Shown here: positions 24,754 through 34,512 of the stretch, piece after piece
Layout: the number at the start of each line of letters is the position of its first letter
How positions within the stretch are numbered: the stretch's first letter is position 1
Source of the DNA: Megasphaera sp. UBA1696
GTDB lineage: Bacteria; Bacillota; Negativicutes; Veillonellales; Megasphaeraceae
DNA length: 64,000 nucleotides
Direction of reading: 5' to 3'
Assembly (NCBI GenBank): GCA_002319965.1
Contig: DCJQ01000025.1
Location: 18,759 to 82,758, forward strand
Notes under the pieces: model-generated
The model's database searches: none
The model's input: only the letters and a program-made list of their open reading frames with translations
Told to the model about the DNA's origin: nothing
Position numbers and translations under genes: made by a program

Positions 24754-26954
24754 TGCATGCTTCCTCCTGTATAACGTTCTACCGCATAGACATCCTTCAA
24801 GCGGCGGATCTTGGTGGTAATGAATTCAAACTGGGCCAAGTCCTTGATGCTGATGCCCATGTGGATGACGACGTTTTTCGTATCGCTGGTCTTGGCATTG
24901 ATACTTAAGATGGAAATTTTCATTTCTGCCAGGGCCGCCATGATTTCGGCCATGATGCCCGTGCGGTCGTAGGCGACGATTTCCATGTTGACTTCAAAGC
25001 GTTCATCGCCTTCGTAATCCCACTCGACATCGATCAAGCGGTCGACGTCACTCTGGCCGTGGGTGACGTTGGGACAATCGGCCCGGTGGACCGAGACGCC
25101 GCGGCCGCGGGTAATGAATCCGATGATGGGATCGCCGGGGACCGGGCTGCAGCATTTGGCCAGGCGCACGAGAAGACCCGGCTCCCCTTTTACCAAGATG
25201 CCCGTGCCGCTGTGTTTGACCGGCTTGCGGGGTTTCAGTTTTTCCAGCATGACCAGGCTGCTGTTCTGTTCTTCCTGCTTCTGTAAATCTTTCTTCTGCA
25301 GTTCCAGGAGCTTGATGAGGACCGTATTGACGGCAAAACCGCCGTAACCGACAGCCGCTGCCAAATCGTCTTCCGAGCCGGCGTTCATCTGCTTGGCCAC
25401 CCGGCCCAGCCGTCCGCCGACGTTTAAGGTCTTCCAGTCATGATTGAGGCGTTTGCATTCCCGCTCTAAGGCTTCGAGCCCCTTTTCGATATTTTCCTCC
25501 CGGTTTTCTTTCTTGAACCAGTTGCGGATCTTCGAACGGCTTTCAGAACTGCCGACGATATTGAGCCAGTCCAGGCTCGGTTTTCCCGTCTTGGACGTGA
25601 TGATCTCAACGATATCGCCGTTTTTCAGACGGTAATCGAGGGGTACGATTTTCCCGTTGATCTTAGCGCCGACGCAGCGGTGGCCGACATCGGTGTGGAT
25701 GCGGTAGGCAAAGTCGATGGGAATAGCCCCCTGAGGCAGGTCGATGACGTCACCTCGCGGGGAAAAGACGAAGACTTCGTCCGAAAAGGCATCGAGCTTG
25801 AGGGCATTGACGAATTCCTGAGGGTTGCTCGTGTCCTGCCATTCCAAGAGGTTGCGCAGCCAGCCCATCTTTTCATCGAAGGCATCCTTATTCGCCGTCT
25901 GGTTGCCTTCTTTATAACGCCAATGAGCGGCGACGCCGTATTCGGCGATGTGGTGCATTTCCCAGGTTCGAATCTGTATTTCAACGGGCTGTCCCCGGGT
26001 CCCGATAACCGTCGTGTGCAGGGACTGGTAGTTATTGGGCTTGGGCATGGCAATGTAGTCCTTGAAGCGGTACGGCAAGGGCTTCCACAAGCTGTGGACG
26101 ATACCCAGGACACCGTAGCAGTCCTTGACGTCGTCGACGATGACCCGGATGGCGAAGAGATCATAGACCTGGCTCAAGTCGCGGTTATCTTTTTTCATTT
26201 TCTTATAAATGCTGTAAAAATGCTTGGGCCGGCCGTTGATTTCGCAGTGGATGTGCGCGTCGTCAAGGGCTTTTCGCAGGACGTCGATGGCTTCGTTGAC
26301 GATTTCTTCGCGGACGTGCCGCTTCTGTTTCATCTGATCGACGAGGTCGTAGTATTTATCCGGTTCAAGGTAGCGAAAAGACAGATCCTCCAGCTCCCAT
26401 TTGATGTTGAAAATGCCGAGGCGGTGCGCTAAGGGCGCGAAGATTTCCAGGGTTTCCTGGGCAATCCGCTTCTGCTTGTCGCTGCGCATGTAGCGCAGGG
26501 TCCGCATATTGTGCAGGCGGTCGGCGAGCTTGATGACGACGACGCGGACGTCTTTGGCCATAGCCAAAAACATCTTGCGCATGCTGTTGAGCTGCTGATC
26601 TTCCTTCGTCCGGTAATTGAGGCGGCTTAATTTGGTGACGCCGTCGACGAGGAAGGCGACTTCGCGGCCGAACTCATTGCGCAGGTCTTCAAGGGTACAG
26701 GCTGTGTCTTCTACGACGTCATGGAGCAAAGCTGCCGTGATCGTCGTCGTATCTATTTTCATGTCGGCCAAAATTTGGGCCACGGCCAGGGGGTGCAGGA
26801 TATAGGGTTCCCCACTGACGCGATGCTGTTCCTTATGGGCTTCTTCTGCCGCATGATATGCTTTCGTTACATCTTCGCAGTCTGCCTGTGGCAGGTACGA
26901 GTGTATCGTATCGATGAGGTGCCTGAATTCGGCATCTTGAATTCTTTCTCCCAT
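24750..26954 (-). CDS. rel: Bifunctional (p)ppGpp synthetase/hydrolase
   Basis: 734 residues from ATG 26954 (AAGGAGG upstream). Domains in order: HD hydrolase (LLHDVVEDT, ADRLHNMRTL; about 40-200), RelA/SpoT synthetase (YSIYKKMKKDNRD, FRVIVDD-type core and KPNNYQSLHTTVIG; about 230-380), TGS (FSPRGDVIDLPQGAIPIDFA; about 400-465), helical, zinc-finger-like (RLAKCCSPVPGDPIIGF) and ACT at the C-terminus. HD residues are intact, so both synthesis and hydrolysis are expected. Sits between recJ and dtd as in Bacillus, except that apt is absent. Confidence 0.97.
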   Translation of the reverse strand: MGERIQDAEFRHLIDTIHSYLPQADCEDVTKAYHAAEEAHKEQHRVSGEPYILHPLAVAQILADMKIDTTTITAALLHDVVEDTACTLEDLRNEFGREVAFLVDGVTKLSRLNYRTKEDQQLNSMRKMFLAMAKDVRVVVIKLADRLHNMRTLRYMRSDKQKRIAQETLEIFAPLAHRLGIFNIKWELEDLSFRYLEPDKYYDLVDQMKQKRHVREEIVNEAIDVLRKALDDAHIHCEINGRPKHFYSIYKKMKKDNRDLSQVYDLFAIRVIVDDVKDCYGVLGIVHSLWKPLPYRFKDYIAMPKPNNYQSLHTTVIGTRGQPVEIQIRTWEMHHIAEYGVAAHWRYKEGNQTANKDAFDEKMGWLRNLLEWQDTSNPQEFVNALKLDAFSDEVFVFSPRGDVIDLPQGAIPIDFAYRIHTDVGHRCVGAKINGKIVPLDYRLKNGDIVEIITSKTGKPSLDWLNIVGSSESRSKIRNWFKKENREENIEKGLEALERECKRLNHDWKTLNVGGRLGRVAKQMNAGSEDDLAAAVGYGGFAVNTVLIKLLELQKKDLQKQEEQNSSLVMLEKLKPRKPVKHSGTGILVKGEPGLLVRLAKCCSPVPGDPIIGFITRGRGVSVHRADCPNVTHGQSDVDRLIDVEWDYEGDERFEVNMEIVAYDRTGIMAEIMAALAEMKISILSINAKTSDTKNVVIHMGISIKDLAQFEFITTKIRRLKDVYAVERYTGGSMQ

Positions 26955-26965
26955 AAAAAACCTCC

Positions 26966-28951
26966 TTACTCCCTGCAATACAATTCATACGTCGGTGACA
27001 TATGAAGATTCATTTTCCCTGCAAGGATAGGAAAATAATAGACCGGGCCGTCGTCATCTTGGCGCACTTTGAGGACGCCGATTTCCCGAAGGACGACGAT
27101 GGCCGCATAAATGGTATGGACGTCGTAGCGGTCGGCCTGAGAGGCTGCCATGCGGCGCCGGACCTGCCAAACGGGCATGCCCCATTCGGGCAGGAGTTTT
27201 TTCAAAGCCATGTAAATGTCTACCATGACCGTTCGGTTGAGGGTGACCTCCTTATTCAAGACGTGGACGTCCTGAACGACCAGCTGAGGCGACGACGTTC
27301 CGTTAAAATCATTGCGTTCGAGCTGGAAGGCGACGTCGATGATATCGCCTTCGACGATGGCATCGCACAGGTCCGGGCGGGACCAGGCAACGCCGCTCAG
27401 GCGAATCTTATGAGGACCGCAGACAACGATGCGAACGTGCTGCTTGTCCCGTCCGATGGGCCGGATTTCTTCGACGGTCAGATTCCGAAGGGAAAAGACG
27501 GGCCGGCTGTTCCCCATGCCGTACGGCTCTAACGAAGACAGCTCGGCAATCATATCCAGCGAGACGTCCGGTGTCTCCAGCTCTTTATCTAAATGGACCA
27601 GGGGAATGTAGTCGTCAGCCGTCATGTGCTCTTTTGCATAAGCCAGCAGCCGCTTCCGCAGGCCTTCGATGTTTTCGGCCTTGATGGAAAAACCGGCTGC
27701 CATCGTATGGCCGCCAAATTGGATGAGCAGGTCTTTCGCCGACTGCAGGGCTTCGTACATATTGAAGCCGCTGATGCTGCGGCACGAGCCCTTGCCGATG
27801 CCGTCGCTGACGGTAATGACTAAGGCCGGACGGTAGTATTTTTCGACGAGGCGCGACGCGGCAATGCCGATGACGCCGACGTGCCAGCCTTCATGACTGG
27901 CAATGAGGACGCCGTCCCGTCCCTGCTGCCGGCTTTCGATCTGGGCGACGGCCTCTTTGGCAATGGTGTGCTCGATGTCCTGGCGCTCGGCGTTGAGCTC
28001 ACTGAGCTCAGAAGCTGCCAAGGCCGCTTTTTCGGCGTCGGTCTCTAAGAGCAGTTCGACGCCCTTCGTCGCATGACTGATGCGGCCGGCAGCGTTTAGT
28101 CTCGGCGCTGCCGTAAAGGCGATGCGGCCGGCTGTGATTTCTTTATCAGCAAGGCCCGAAGCCCGGAGCAAGGCGTACAATCCCGTGCGCTGCCCTTTTT
28201 TCATCAATTCCAACCCCTGGCGGACGATGATACGGTTTTCCCCGATTAAGGGCACGAGATCGGCAATGGTTCCCAAGGCCGAAAGATCCGAATAGCCTGA
28301 AAGGTCTTCCCCACAGCAGCGCTGCCAAAGGGCCCGGCAAAAGACGTAGGCCACGCCGGCACCGGCCAGTTCCTTAAAGGGATAGGGACAGCCGGGCTTC
28401 TTCGGATTGAGAACGGCCAGGGCCGGCGGTATCTTTTCCGGCGGTTCGTGATGATCGGTAATGATGATATCAAGATGAGGTGAAAACTCACGAACCAGCT
28501 CATACGATGAAATACCGCAGTCGACGGTAATGAGAACATCGGCTTCATGCTCTAAGTGCTGCAGGGCCTCTTCGTTAAGGCCATAGCCTTCACTCTGCCG
28601 CTCGGGAATATAGAACTGCGGCGACGCCCCCAGATCCCGGAGGACTGAATAAACAAGTGACGTCGACGTAATCCCGTCGACGTCATAGTCACCATAGATG
28701 ACGATGCGCTCTTTATCTTCTACGGCCTGTTTCAGCCGACGGACGGCTGTTTCCATCCCGTCCATCAAGAACGGGTCGGCCATGTCGGTCAACGTGTCCT
28801 GGAGAAAGTGACGCCCTTCTTCGACATCGGCAATGCCGCGATTGGCCAGTATTTGGGCTAAAATCGGCGATATATGCAGTTGTTCGGTTAAGGCGGACGT
28901 AAGGCCCTCTTCCACGGGGGCAAACTGCCATCGTTTCTCCATTTGCATCAC
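26966..28951 (-). CDS. recJ: Single-stranded-DNA-specific 5'-3' exonuclease RecJ
   Basis: 661 residues. DHH phosphoesterase motifs are IVIYGDYDVDGITSTSL, LITVDCGISS and IITDHHEPP; the DHHA1 motif is FGGHTMAAGFS, followed by an OB-fold (IRPIGRDKQHVRIVV). It acts in recombinational and base-excision repair. First gene of the nine-gene operon down to aspS. The start could be ATG 28948 or 28942; none has a strong ribosome site. The C-terminal region after the OB-fold is short compared with some Firmicutes RecJ. Confidence 0.94.
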   Translation of the reverse strand: MMQMEKRWQFAPVEEGLTSALTEQLHISPILAQILANRGIADVEEGRHFLQDTLTDMADPFLMDGMETAVRRLKQAVEDKERIVIYGDYDVDGITSTSLVYSVLRDLGASPQFYIPERQSEGYGLNEEALQHLEHEADVLITVDCGISSYELVREFSPHLDIIITDHHEPPEKIPPALAVLNPKKPGCPYPFKELAGAGVAYVFCRALWQRCCGEDLSGYSDLSALGTIADLVPLIGENRIIVRQGLELMKKGQRTGLYALLRASGLADKEITAGRIAFTAAPRLNAAGRISHATKGVELLLETDAEKAALAASELSELNAERQDIEHTIAKEAVAQIESRQQGRDGVLIASHEGWHVGVIGIAASRLVEKYYRPALVITVSDGIGKGSCRSISGFNMYEALQSAKDLLIQFGGHTMAAGFSIKAENIEGLRKRLLAYAKEHMTADDYIPLVHLDKELETPDVSLDMIAELSSLEPYGMGNSRPVFSLRNLTVEEIRPIGRDKQHVRIVVCGPHKIRLSGVAWSRPDLCDAIVEGDIIDVAFQLERNDFNGTSSPQLVVQDVHVLNKEVTLNRTVMVDIYMALKKLLPEWGMPVWQVRRRMAASQADRYDVHTIYAAIVVLREIGVLKVRQDDDGPVYYFPILAGKMNLHMSPTYELYCRE

Positions 28952-28964
28952 AACTCATTCTCAG

Positions 28965-28979
28965 GAATAATCACTATCA
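28965..28979 (-). promoter_or_regulatory. Fur-box-like site upstream of recJ operon
   Basis: Minus-strand TGATAGTGATTATTC matches the 7-1-7 Fur consensus (TGATAAT-n-ATTATCA) at about 11-12 of 14 positions and lies just before the first gene of the operon that contains fur. Suggests possible autoregulation, but it is in AT-rich DNA where such matches arise by chance. Confidence 0.3.
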
Positions 28980-29123
28980 ATAAATCAATTATTATTTTAT
29001 CACTTTCTATTCTCAAAATAAAGACTAAATTAATATGCACTTAGCAAGATTCTCATCTTAGAAATGGATTATACCGTTTCTTTACAGTCTCCCCTTTCGC
29101 CTTCTTTTCGGGGGTAGCGAAAG

Positions 29124-29158
29124 AGGGCTATTCATGAAAAGTCACGAATAGCCCTCTG
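29124..29158 (-). terminator. Terminator after the transporter-kinase fusion gene
   Basis: A perfect 12-bp stem AGAGGGCTATTC/GAATAGCCCTCT lies 30 bp past the stop codon of the 29187-30818 gene. A second stem CTTTCGC/GCGAAAG lies just beyond at 29094-29123. Confidence 0.8.
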
Positions 29159-29186
29159 TATCACGCCGCCATCAAAAACAGCGCGT

Positions 29187-30818
29187 TTACGACGGCAGTG
29201 CTTCGGAAGTCTTCACGGATTTAACCGTGTCCCCTTCCTTCTCGGTGGGATTGATATCGTCTTGAGAAATGGTCAGGCGATGGCGGGCAGCCTCTAAGAT
29301 GAGGTCGGCCGTCTTAACGATGCCGTAGTCGCTGGATTTGAGACTCAAATCGTAGTTGGCCCCGTAGCCCCAATAGGAATCGGTGCAGTACATGCAGTGA
29401 TCCCGCCGTTCACGATTGACGTGGTTGCGGAGTTTACGCGCCCGGTCGGCGTCGATGTGTTCCCGGAGCATGATGCGCTGGACGGCCCAATCAGGATCGG
29501 AAGAAATGAAGACATTGAAGGTGTTGGGCCGTTTGCGCAGGACGTAGTTTGCCAAGCGACCGACGATGACGCAGGAATGGCCCGTTGTCAGGGCTTCAAT
29601 GACTTCGGCTTCATCGCGGAACATTTCCATCTGATTCGATTCATAGCCCGATGCATAGTGGACGTAATCTTCGTAGACCTTGGAGAGGAGCGGCCCCAAG
29701 CGGCGCTTCTGATCCTTGCACCAGGCGATGACCGTCTGGGGATGTTCTTTCTGGGTCCGATTGAAAATTTCCGTATCGTAGTACGGAACGCCTAATTTAC
29801 GAGCCACGAGTTTCCCGATATTCCGGCCGCCGCTGCCGAATTCACGAGAAATGGTAATGACTAAGGGGCTGTCCGTATCTTCCTTCATCCAAGCCGGATG
29901 GTTGGTACGACCGGCGATTTCGCCGATAGCCCGATGGGAAAAGATAAGGCGTTCGATAGGCCCTGCCATGGTACAGCCTAAAAGAATCAGTACCAAGCCG
30001 ATGACGGCGTTGGCTGTAATCGGTTCCGATAAGATAATCGAGGCCAAGATAAGGGCGATGATAGGCTTAATGAAAAAAGCAAAGGACGCATTGGACGGAC
30101 CCGTGAGCTCAATGGCCTTCATGAAGAACAGATAGCCAAAGCCGGTGACGACCAAGGAACAGTACAGGAGCGGCCAAATAGTGCGGGAGTTGATACCGGC
30201 AATAATCGGATCGCCGTGGAAAATCAGGATGACCAAAAGGAAGAGGCAGCCGATGAGAAAACTGAAGGCGTTTTCGACGTTGCCGCCGAGCTTCCCGATC
30301 CGCATTTTCCCCAAGGTCGTGTAAAAGGCAAAGGAAATAGCCGCTGCCAAGGACACCAGAAGTCCTACATTTCCGTTCTGGATGATGTCCACGGGATTCG
30401 CGACGATGATCAGGCCGATGAGACTCAACACCAAGGTGATGGCCTTCTTGCGCGTAAAGGCTTCGTGGATGAGAAAATAGGAAAAGATCATGACGAAGAT
30501 AGGATTGCTGGAAAAGACGATGGCCGCCAGGCTGGCATTGGCCATGTTGACACCGATCTGGAAGAGAATCATGCTGAAGCAGATATTAACCAGTCCCAGG
30601 ACAGCCAAATACCCCCAATCCGTCCGTCCGAGACGAATCTGATGCTTCTTCATATCGCGAATGGCCAGCGGCATGAGCAGGATGCCGCCTACGAGAAAGC
30701 GGAGAAATGTCAGCTGGAAAGGCGTAAAAGCCGTACCGGCGATCTTCAACGAAATTTCCATGGTCCCAAAAGCAAGGGCTGCCAGGACAATACAAAGCGT
30801 ACCCATTTTAGATGACAT
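29187..30818 (-). CDS. Fusion: EamA/DMT-family transporter plus cytidylate kinase-like domain
   Basis: 543 residues in one uninterrupted frame. Residues 1 to about 285 form two EamA repeats with ten membrane helices (FGTMEISLKIAGTAFTPFQL at the start, YLFFMKAIELTGPSNASFAF in the second half), the drug/metabolite exporter fold. After a linker (about 286-317) a soluble domain of the cytidylate kinase-like family follows: ITISREFGSGGRNIGKLVAR near residue 320 is its phosphate loop, then DTEIFNR and VIVGRLANYVLRKR. Each half is normally a separate protein. It is monocistronic. Which metabolite is moved or phosphorylated is unknown. The start Met follows GGGGG, and no frameshift is needed to join the parts. 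Confidence 0.88.
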   Translation of the reverse strand: MSSKMGTLCIVLAALAFGTMEISLKIAGTAFTPFQLTFLRFLVGGILLMPLAIRDMKKHQIRLGRTDWGYLAVLGLVNICFSMILFQIGVNMANASLAAIVFSSNPIFVMIFSYFLIHEAFTRKKAITLVLSLIGLIIVANPVDIIQNGNVGLLVSLAAAISFAFYTTLGKMRIGKLGGNVENAFSFLIGCLFLLVILIFHGDPIIAGINSRTIWPLLYCSLVVTGFGYLFFMKAIELTGPSNASFAFFIKPIIALILASIILSEPITANAVIGLVLILLGCTMAGPIERLIFSHRAIGEIAGRTNHPAWMKEDTDSPLVITISREFGSGGRNIGKLVARKLGVPYYDTEIFNRTQKEHPQTVIAWCKDQKRRLGPLLSKVYEDYVHYASGYESNQMEMFRDEAEVIEALTTGHSCVIVGRLANYVLRKRPNTFNVFISSDPDWAVQRIMLREHIDADRARKLRNHVNRERRDHCMYCTDSYWGYGANYDLSLKSSDYGIVKTADLILEAARHRLTISQDDINPTEKEGDTVKSVKTSEALPS

Positions 30819-30922
30819 GAAAGAGGCCCCCTAGTTCATCTAATTATTATGATAGAGAATAAAAAAACTAATAATCCAATCACGATTCATTATACACTAC
30901 TTACCCATAAATAACAAACAAC

Positions 30923-30966
30923 AAAAAGGCCCTGCATGGTGGAAACCACCGTGCAGAGCCTTTCCG
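30923..30966 (-). terminator. Terminator after PFOR gene
   Basis: A long stem with CTGCA-GGTGG/CCACC-TGCAG and outer AAAGGC/GCCTTT arms ends on a T-rich side for minus-strand transcription, just past the oxidoreductase stop codon. Confidence 0.85.
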
Positions 30967-30996
30967 CTATTTATCTATGCAGCAAGTGCATTTAAA

Positions 30997-33900
30997 TTAG
31001 TCTTCAAAACCCTTCTGCAGACGGACGTAGGAATGACGACGATTCTTAGCGTCAGCTTCAGTCTTAGCATAGAGAGCTTCGGCTTCTTCCGGGAAGCTCT
31101 TCTTGAGGGATGCGTAACGAACTTCACCCTGCAAGAATTCCTGGAATTTGCCATAATCCGGTTCTTTGGAATCGAGGCTGAACGGGTTCTTGCCCTGTTC
31201 TTTGAGTTCCGGATTGTAACGGAACAGATCCCAGTAACCGCATTCGACAGCGAGTTTTTCTTCTGTCTGGCTCTTGCCCATGCCCTTACGGATACCATGG
31301 TTGATGCAAGGAGCGTAGCAGATAACCAAGGACGGGCCATGGTAAGCTTCAGCTTCGGTGATAGCTTTGAGGAGCTGGTTCTTATCAGCACCCATAGCTA
31401 CCTGAGCTACGTAAACATAGCCGTAGGAAATAGCCATCATGCCGAGGTCCTTCTTCTTGGTGCGTTTGCCGGCAGCAGCGAACTGTGCGATAGCTGCAGT
31501 CGGAGTAGCTTTAGAGGACTGACCGCCCGTGTTGGAGTAAACTTCCGTATCGAGAACGAGGACGTTGATGTCGTTGTCCGAAGCAAGGACATGGTCAACA
31601 CCGCCGTAACCGATATCGTAGGACCAACCGTCACCACCGATGATCCACTGGCTGCGTTTTACGAAGAACTGTTTCTTAGCGAGGAAGTCTTCGAGAACCG
31701 GTTTGCCGGCAGCTTCTTTTTCGAGGAGAGCCGTCAATTTATCAGCGCGTTCACGAGTGCCTTCGCCTTCGTATGCATGAGCAGCCCAATCGCTGAGTGC
31801 TTCCTGGAGTTCCGGAGAAGCGACAGCTTTTGCAGCGTCGAGGCTTTCGACCAAGTCTTTACGGACTTTGTCTACGCCGAGGAACATGCCGAGGCCGAAT
31901 TCAGCAGCATCTTCGAAGAGGCTGTTTGCCCAGGACGGACCGTGGCCGGCAGCGTTCATGGTGTACGGGGAAACAGGAGCCGATGCACCCCAAATGGAGG
32001 AGCAACCTGTTGCGTTAGCGATCATCATGCGGTCGCCGAAGAGCTGTGTAACGAGTTTGACATACGGGGTTTCACCGCAGCCTGCGCAAGCGCCGGAGAA
32101 TTCGAGGAGCGGCTGTTCGAACTGAGAACCGATAACGGTCTTCTTGTTCTGCGGGTTAGCTTTCGGAGCAACCTTTTCCGTAGCATAGTACCAGAATTCC
32201 ATCTTCTTGCGTTCTTCGTCGGTATTCGGAACCATGGTCAGAGCCTGAACCGGGCAGACGTTTACGCAGGAACCGCATTCGAGGCAGTCGAGCTGGTCGA
32301 CGACGATAGCCAAATCGTATTCTTTACCGGATTTAGCTTTAACAGCGACTTTGTAACCAGCCGGAGCAGCAGCCGTTTCTTCTTTCGTCGTCAAGCACGG
32401 ACGAACCGTAGCATGCGGGCAAACGAAGGAACACTGGAGGCAGCCGATACATTTTTCGTTATCCCAGGAAGGAACGTGCAGAGCCGGGCCTGCTTTTTCG
32501 AATTTAGAGGTGCCGGAAGGCATGGTGCCATCTTCGCGGCCGACAAATGCGGAAACCGGGAGATCGTCGCCAACCTGTTCGAGCATCGGTTTTGCAACTT
32601 CCGTGAAGTATTTCGTAGCCGGACGGCCTTCGACGACTTCGTCAACGGCATCAGCCCAGGAAGCCGGATAGTTAACTTCATGGAATTCTTTGATACCAGC
32701 ATCAACGGCGCCATTGTTCATGTCGATGATCTTCTGGCCTTTTTTGCCGTAGTTCTTGATGATGGAGTCTTTCAAGTATTTAACAGCGTCTTCTACAGGG
32801 ATGATCTTAGCGAGGGCAAAGAAAGCAGCCTGCATGACCATGTTGATACGAGTGCCGAGGCCGAGTTTCTGGCCGATAGCGTCACCGTTCAAGGTGTAGA
32901 ATTTAACGTGATGTTTAGCGATAGCGCGTTTGATGCGAGCCGGAAGTTCGTGTTCCAGTTCTTCATCGGTCCAAGTGCAGTTCAGCATGAATGTGCCGCC
33001 GTCTTTGATGCCGCGGAGAACATCGAAACGACCTACATAGGACTGACGGTGACAAGCGATGTAGTCAGCTGCGTCGATGAGGTACGGCATGTCGATCGGA
33101 CGAGTACCGAAACGCAGGTGAGAAATCGTTACGCCGCCGGATTTCTTGGAGTCATAAGCGAAGTATGCCTGTGCATACATATCCGTGTGGTCACCGATGA
33201 TCTTGATAGCCGATTTGTTAGCACCGACAGTACCGTCAGAACCGAAGCCCCAGAATTTGCAGGACGTAAGGCCCGTCGTATCAACCGGCATTTTCGGTTC
33301 GCGTGCAAGGCTGAGGTTGGTAACGTCGTCGACGATGCCAAGGGTGAAGCCGTTGAGCGGATGATCTTTCTTCAATTCTTTGAAGACGGCGAGGAAGTCT
33401 TCCGGAAGAACGTCTTTGGAGCCCATACCGGTGCGGCCGCCGATGACGTCAATGTTAAGACCTTCTTCTTTTACGAAGCCCGTGATATCGAGGTAAAGCG
33501 GTTCGCCGAGGGAACCCGGTTCTTTCGTGCGGTCGATGACAGCAATCTTCTTGACCGTTTTCGGAAGAACGTTGAGCAGGTATTTGTTGGAGAACGGACG
33601 ATAGAGGTGAACGTTGATAGCGCCGACTTTTTCGCCCTGGCTCTGCAAGTATTCGACCGTCTGTTTAGCGACGTCGGAGAGAGAACCCATGGAAACGACG
33701 ACGTATTCAGCGTCAGGAGCACCGTAGTAGTTGAACGGTTTGTAGGAGCGGCCAGTGATTTCAGAAATCTTGTCCATGTAATCAGCTACGATATCCGGCA
33801 TAGCATCATAGAATTTGTTGGCAGCTTCTGTATGCTGGAAGTATACGTCCGGGTTTTCAGCCGTGCCGCGAACCTGCGGGTTATCCGGGTTAAGAGCACG

Positions 33901-34512
33901 TTTACGGAATTTGTCGATAGCTTCCCAGTCAACGAGTTTTCTGTAGTTTTCGAAATCCATGACTTCAACTTTCTGAATTTCGTGAGACGTACGGAAACCG
34001 TCGAAGAAGTTGATGAACGGCAAGGAACCTTTAATTGCCGATAAATGAGCGACACCAGCGAGGTCCATGACTTCCTGAACATTGGATTCGGCCAAGAGAC
34101 AGCAGCCCGTTGCACGAGCAGCCATGACGTCCTGATGGTCACCGAAGATGCTCAGTGCATGGTTAGCCAAAGCACGCGCAGCTACGTGGAATACGCCCGG
34201 AAGGAGTTCGCCGGCAACTTTGTACATGTTCGGCATCATGAGGAGGAAGCCCTGAGATGCAGTGTACGTAGTGGTCAAAGCACCAGCCTGTAAGGAACCG
34301 TGGAATGCGCCGGCAGCGCCAGCTTCGGACTGCATTTCAACAACGTGAACTTTGTGACCGAAGAGGTTTTTCATGCCAGTGGCGGACCAATCATCGACAT
34401 GTTCTGCCATAGGAGAAGACGGCGTGATCGGATAAATTGCGGCAACTTCAGTAAATGCATAGGACACCCATGCAGCTGCTTCGTTACCATCCATGGTTTT
34501 AAATTTGCTCAT
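30997..34512 (-). CDS. nifJ: Pyruvate:ferredoxin (flavodoxin) oxidoreductase
   Basis: 1171 residues, a complete single-chain PFOR. It converts pyruvate and CoA to acetyl-CoA, CO2 and reduced ferredoxin, the central step of anaerobic pyruvate use. Domain order: pyrimidine-binding N-terminal domain (VAAIYPITPSSPMAEH), domain II, gamma domain, two [4Fe-4S] clusters (CIGCLQCSFVCPHATVRP near 690 and CLECGSCVNVCP near 745), and the TPP domain with CAGCGETPYVK, GCSSIWG and SNTGGQSSKATP. Strong codon bias suggests high expression. It stands alone with a terminator and a long upstream region shared with a divergent LysR gene. Confidence 0.98.
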   Translation of the reverse strand: MSKFKTMDGNEAAAWVSYAFTEVAAIYPITPSSPMAEHVDDWSATGMKNLFGHKVHVVEMQSEAGAAGAFHGSLQAGALTTTYTASQGFLLMMPNMYKVAGELLPGVFHVAARALANHALSIFGDHQDVMAARATGCCLLAESNVQEVMDLAGVAHLSAIKGSLPFINFFDGFRTSHEIQKVEVMDFENYRKLVDWEAIDKFRKRALNPDNPQVRGTAENPDVYFQHTEAANKFYDAMPDIVADYMDKISEITGRSYKPFNYYGAPDAEYVVVSMGSLSDVAKQTVEYLQSQGEKVGAINVHLYRPFSNKYLLNVLPKTVKKIAVIDRTKEPGSLGEPLYLDITGFVKEEGLNIDVIGGRTGMGSKDVLPEDFLAVFKELKKDHPLNGFTLGIVDDVTNLSLAREPKMPVDTTGLTSCKFWGFGSDGTVGANKSAIKIIGDHTDMYAQAYFAYDSKKSGGVTISHLRFGTRPIDMPYLIDAADYIACHRQSYVGRFDVLRGIKDGGTFMLNCTWTDEELEHELPARIKRAIAKHHVKFYTLNGDAIGQKLGLGTRINMVMQAAFFALAKIIPVEDAVKYLKDSIIKNYGKKGQKIIDMNNGAVDAGIKEFHEVNYPASWADAVDEVVEGRPATKYFTEVAKPMLEQVGDDLPVSAFVGREDGTMPSGTSKFEKAGPALHVPSWDNEKCIGCLQCSFVCPHATVRPCLTTKEETAAAPAGYKVAVKAKSGKEYDLAIVVDQLDCLECGSCVNVCPVQALTMVPNTDEERKKMEFWYYATEKVAPKANPQNKKTVIGSQFEQPLLEFSGACAGCGETPYVKLVTQLFGDRMMIANATGCSSIWGASAPVSPYTMNAAGHGPSWANSLFEDAAEFGLGMFLGVDKVRKDLVESLDAAKAVASPELQEALSDWAAHAYEGEGTRERADKLTALLEKEAAGKPVLEDFLAKKQFFVKRSQWIIGGDGWSYDIGYGGVDHVLASDNDINVLVLDTEVYSNTGGQSSKATPTAAIAQFAAAGKRTKKKDLGMMAISYGYVYVAQVAMGADKNQLLKAITEAEAYHGPSLVICYAPCINHGIRKGMGKSQTEEKLAVECGYWDLFRYNPELKEQGKNPFSLDSKEPDYGKFQEFLQGEVRYASLKKSFPEEAEALYAKTEADAKNRRHSYVRLQKGFED

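Noticed and set aside
31033..34044. A 1003-residue open frame on the plus strand, opposite PFOR
   Set aside because: It is the mirror of a strongly codon-biased gene. The protein has no recognisable motif, no ribosome site, and PFOR on the other strand is certain.
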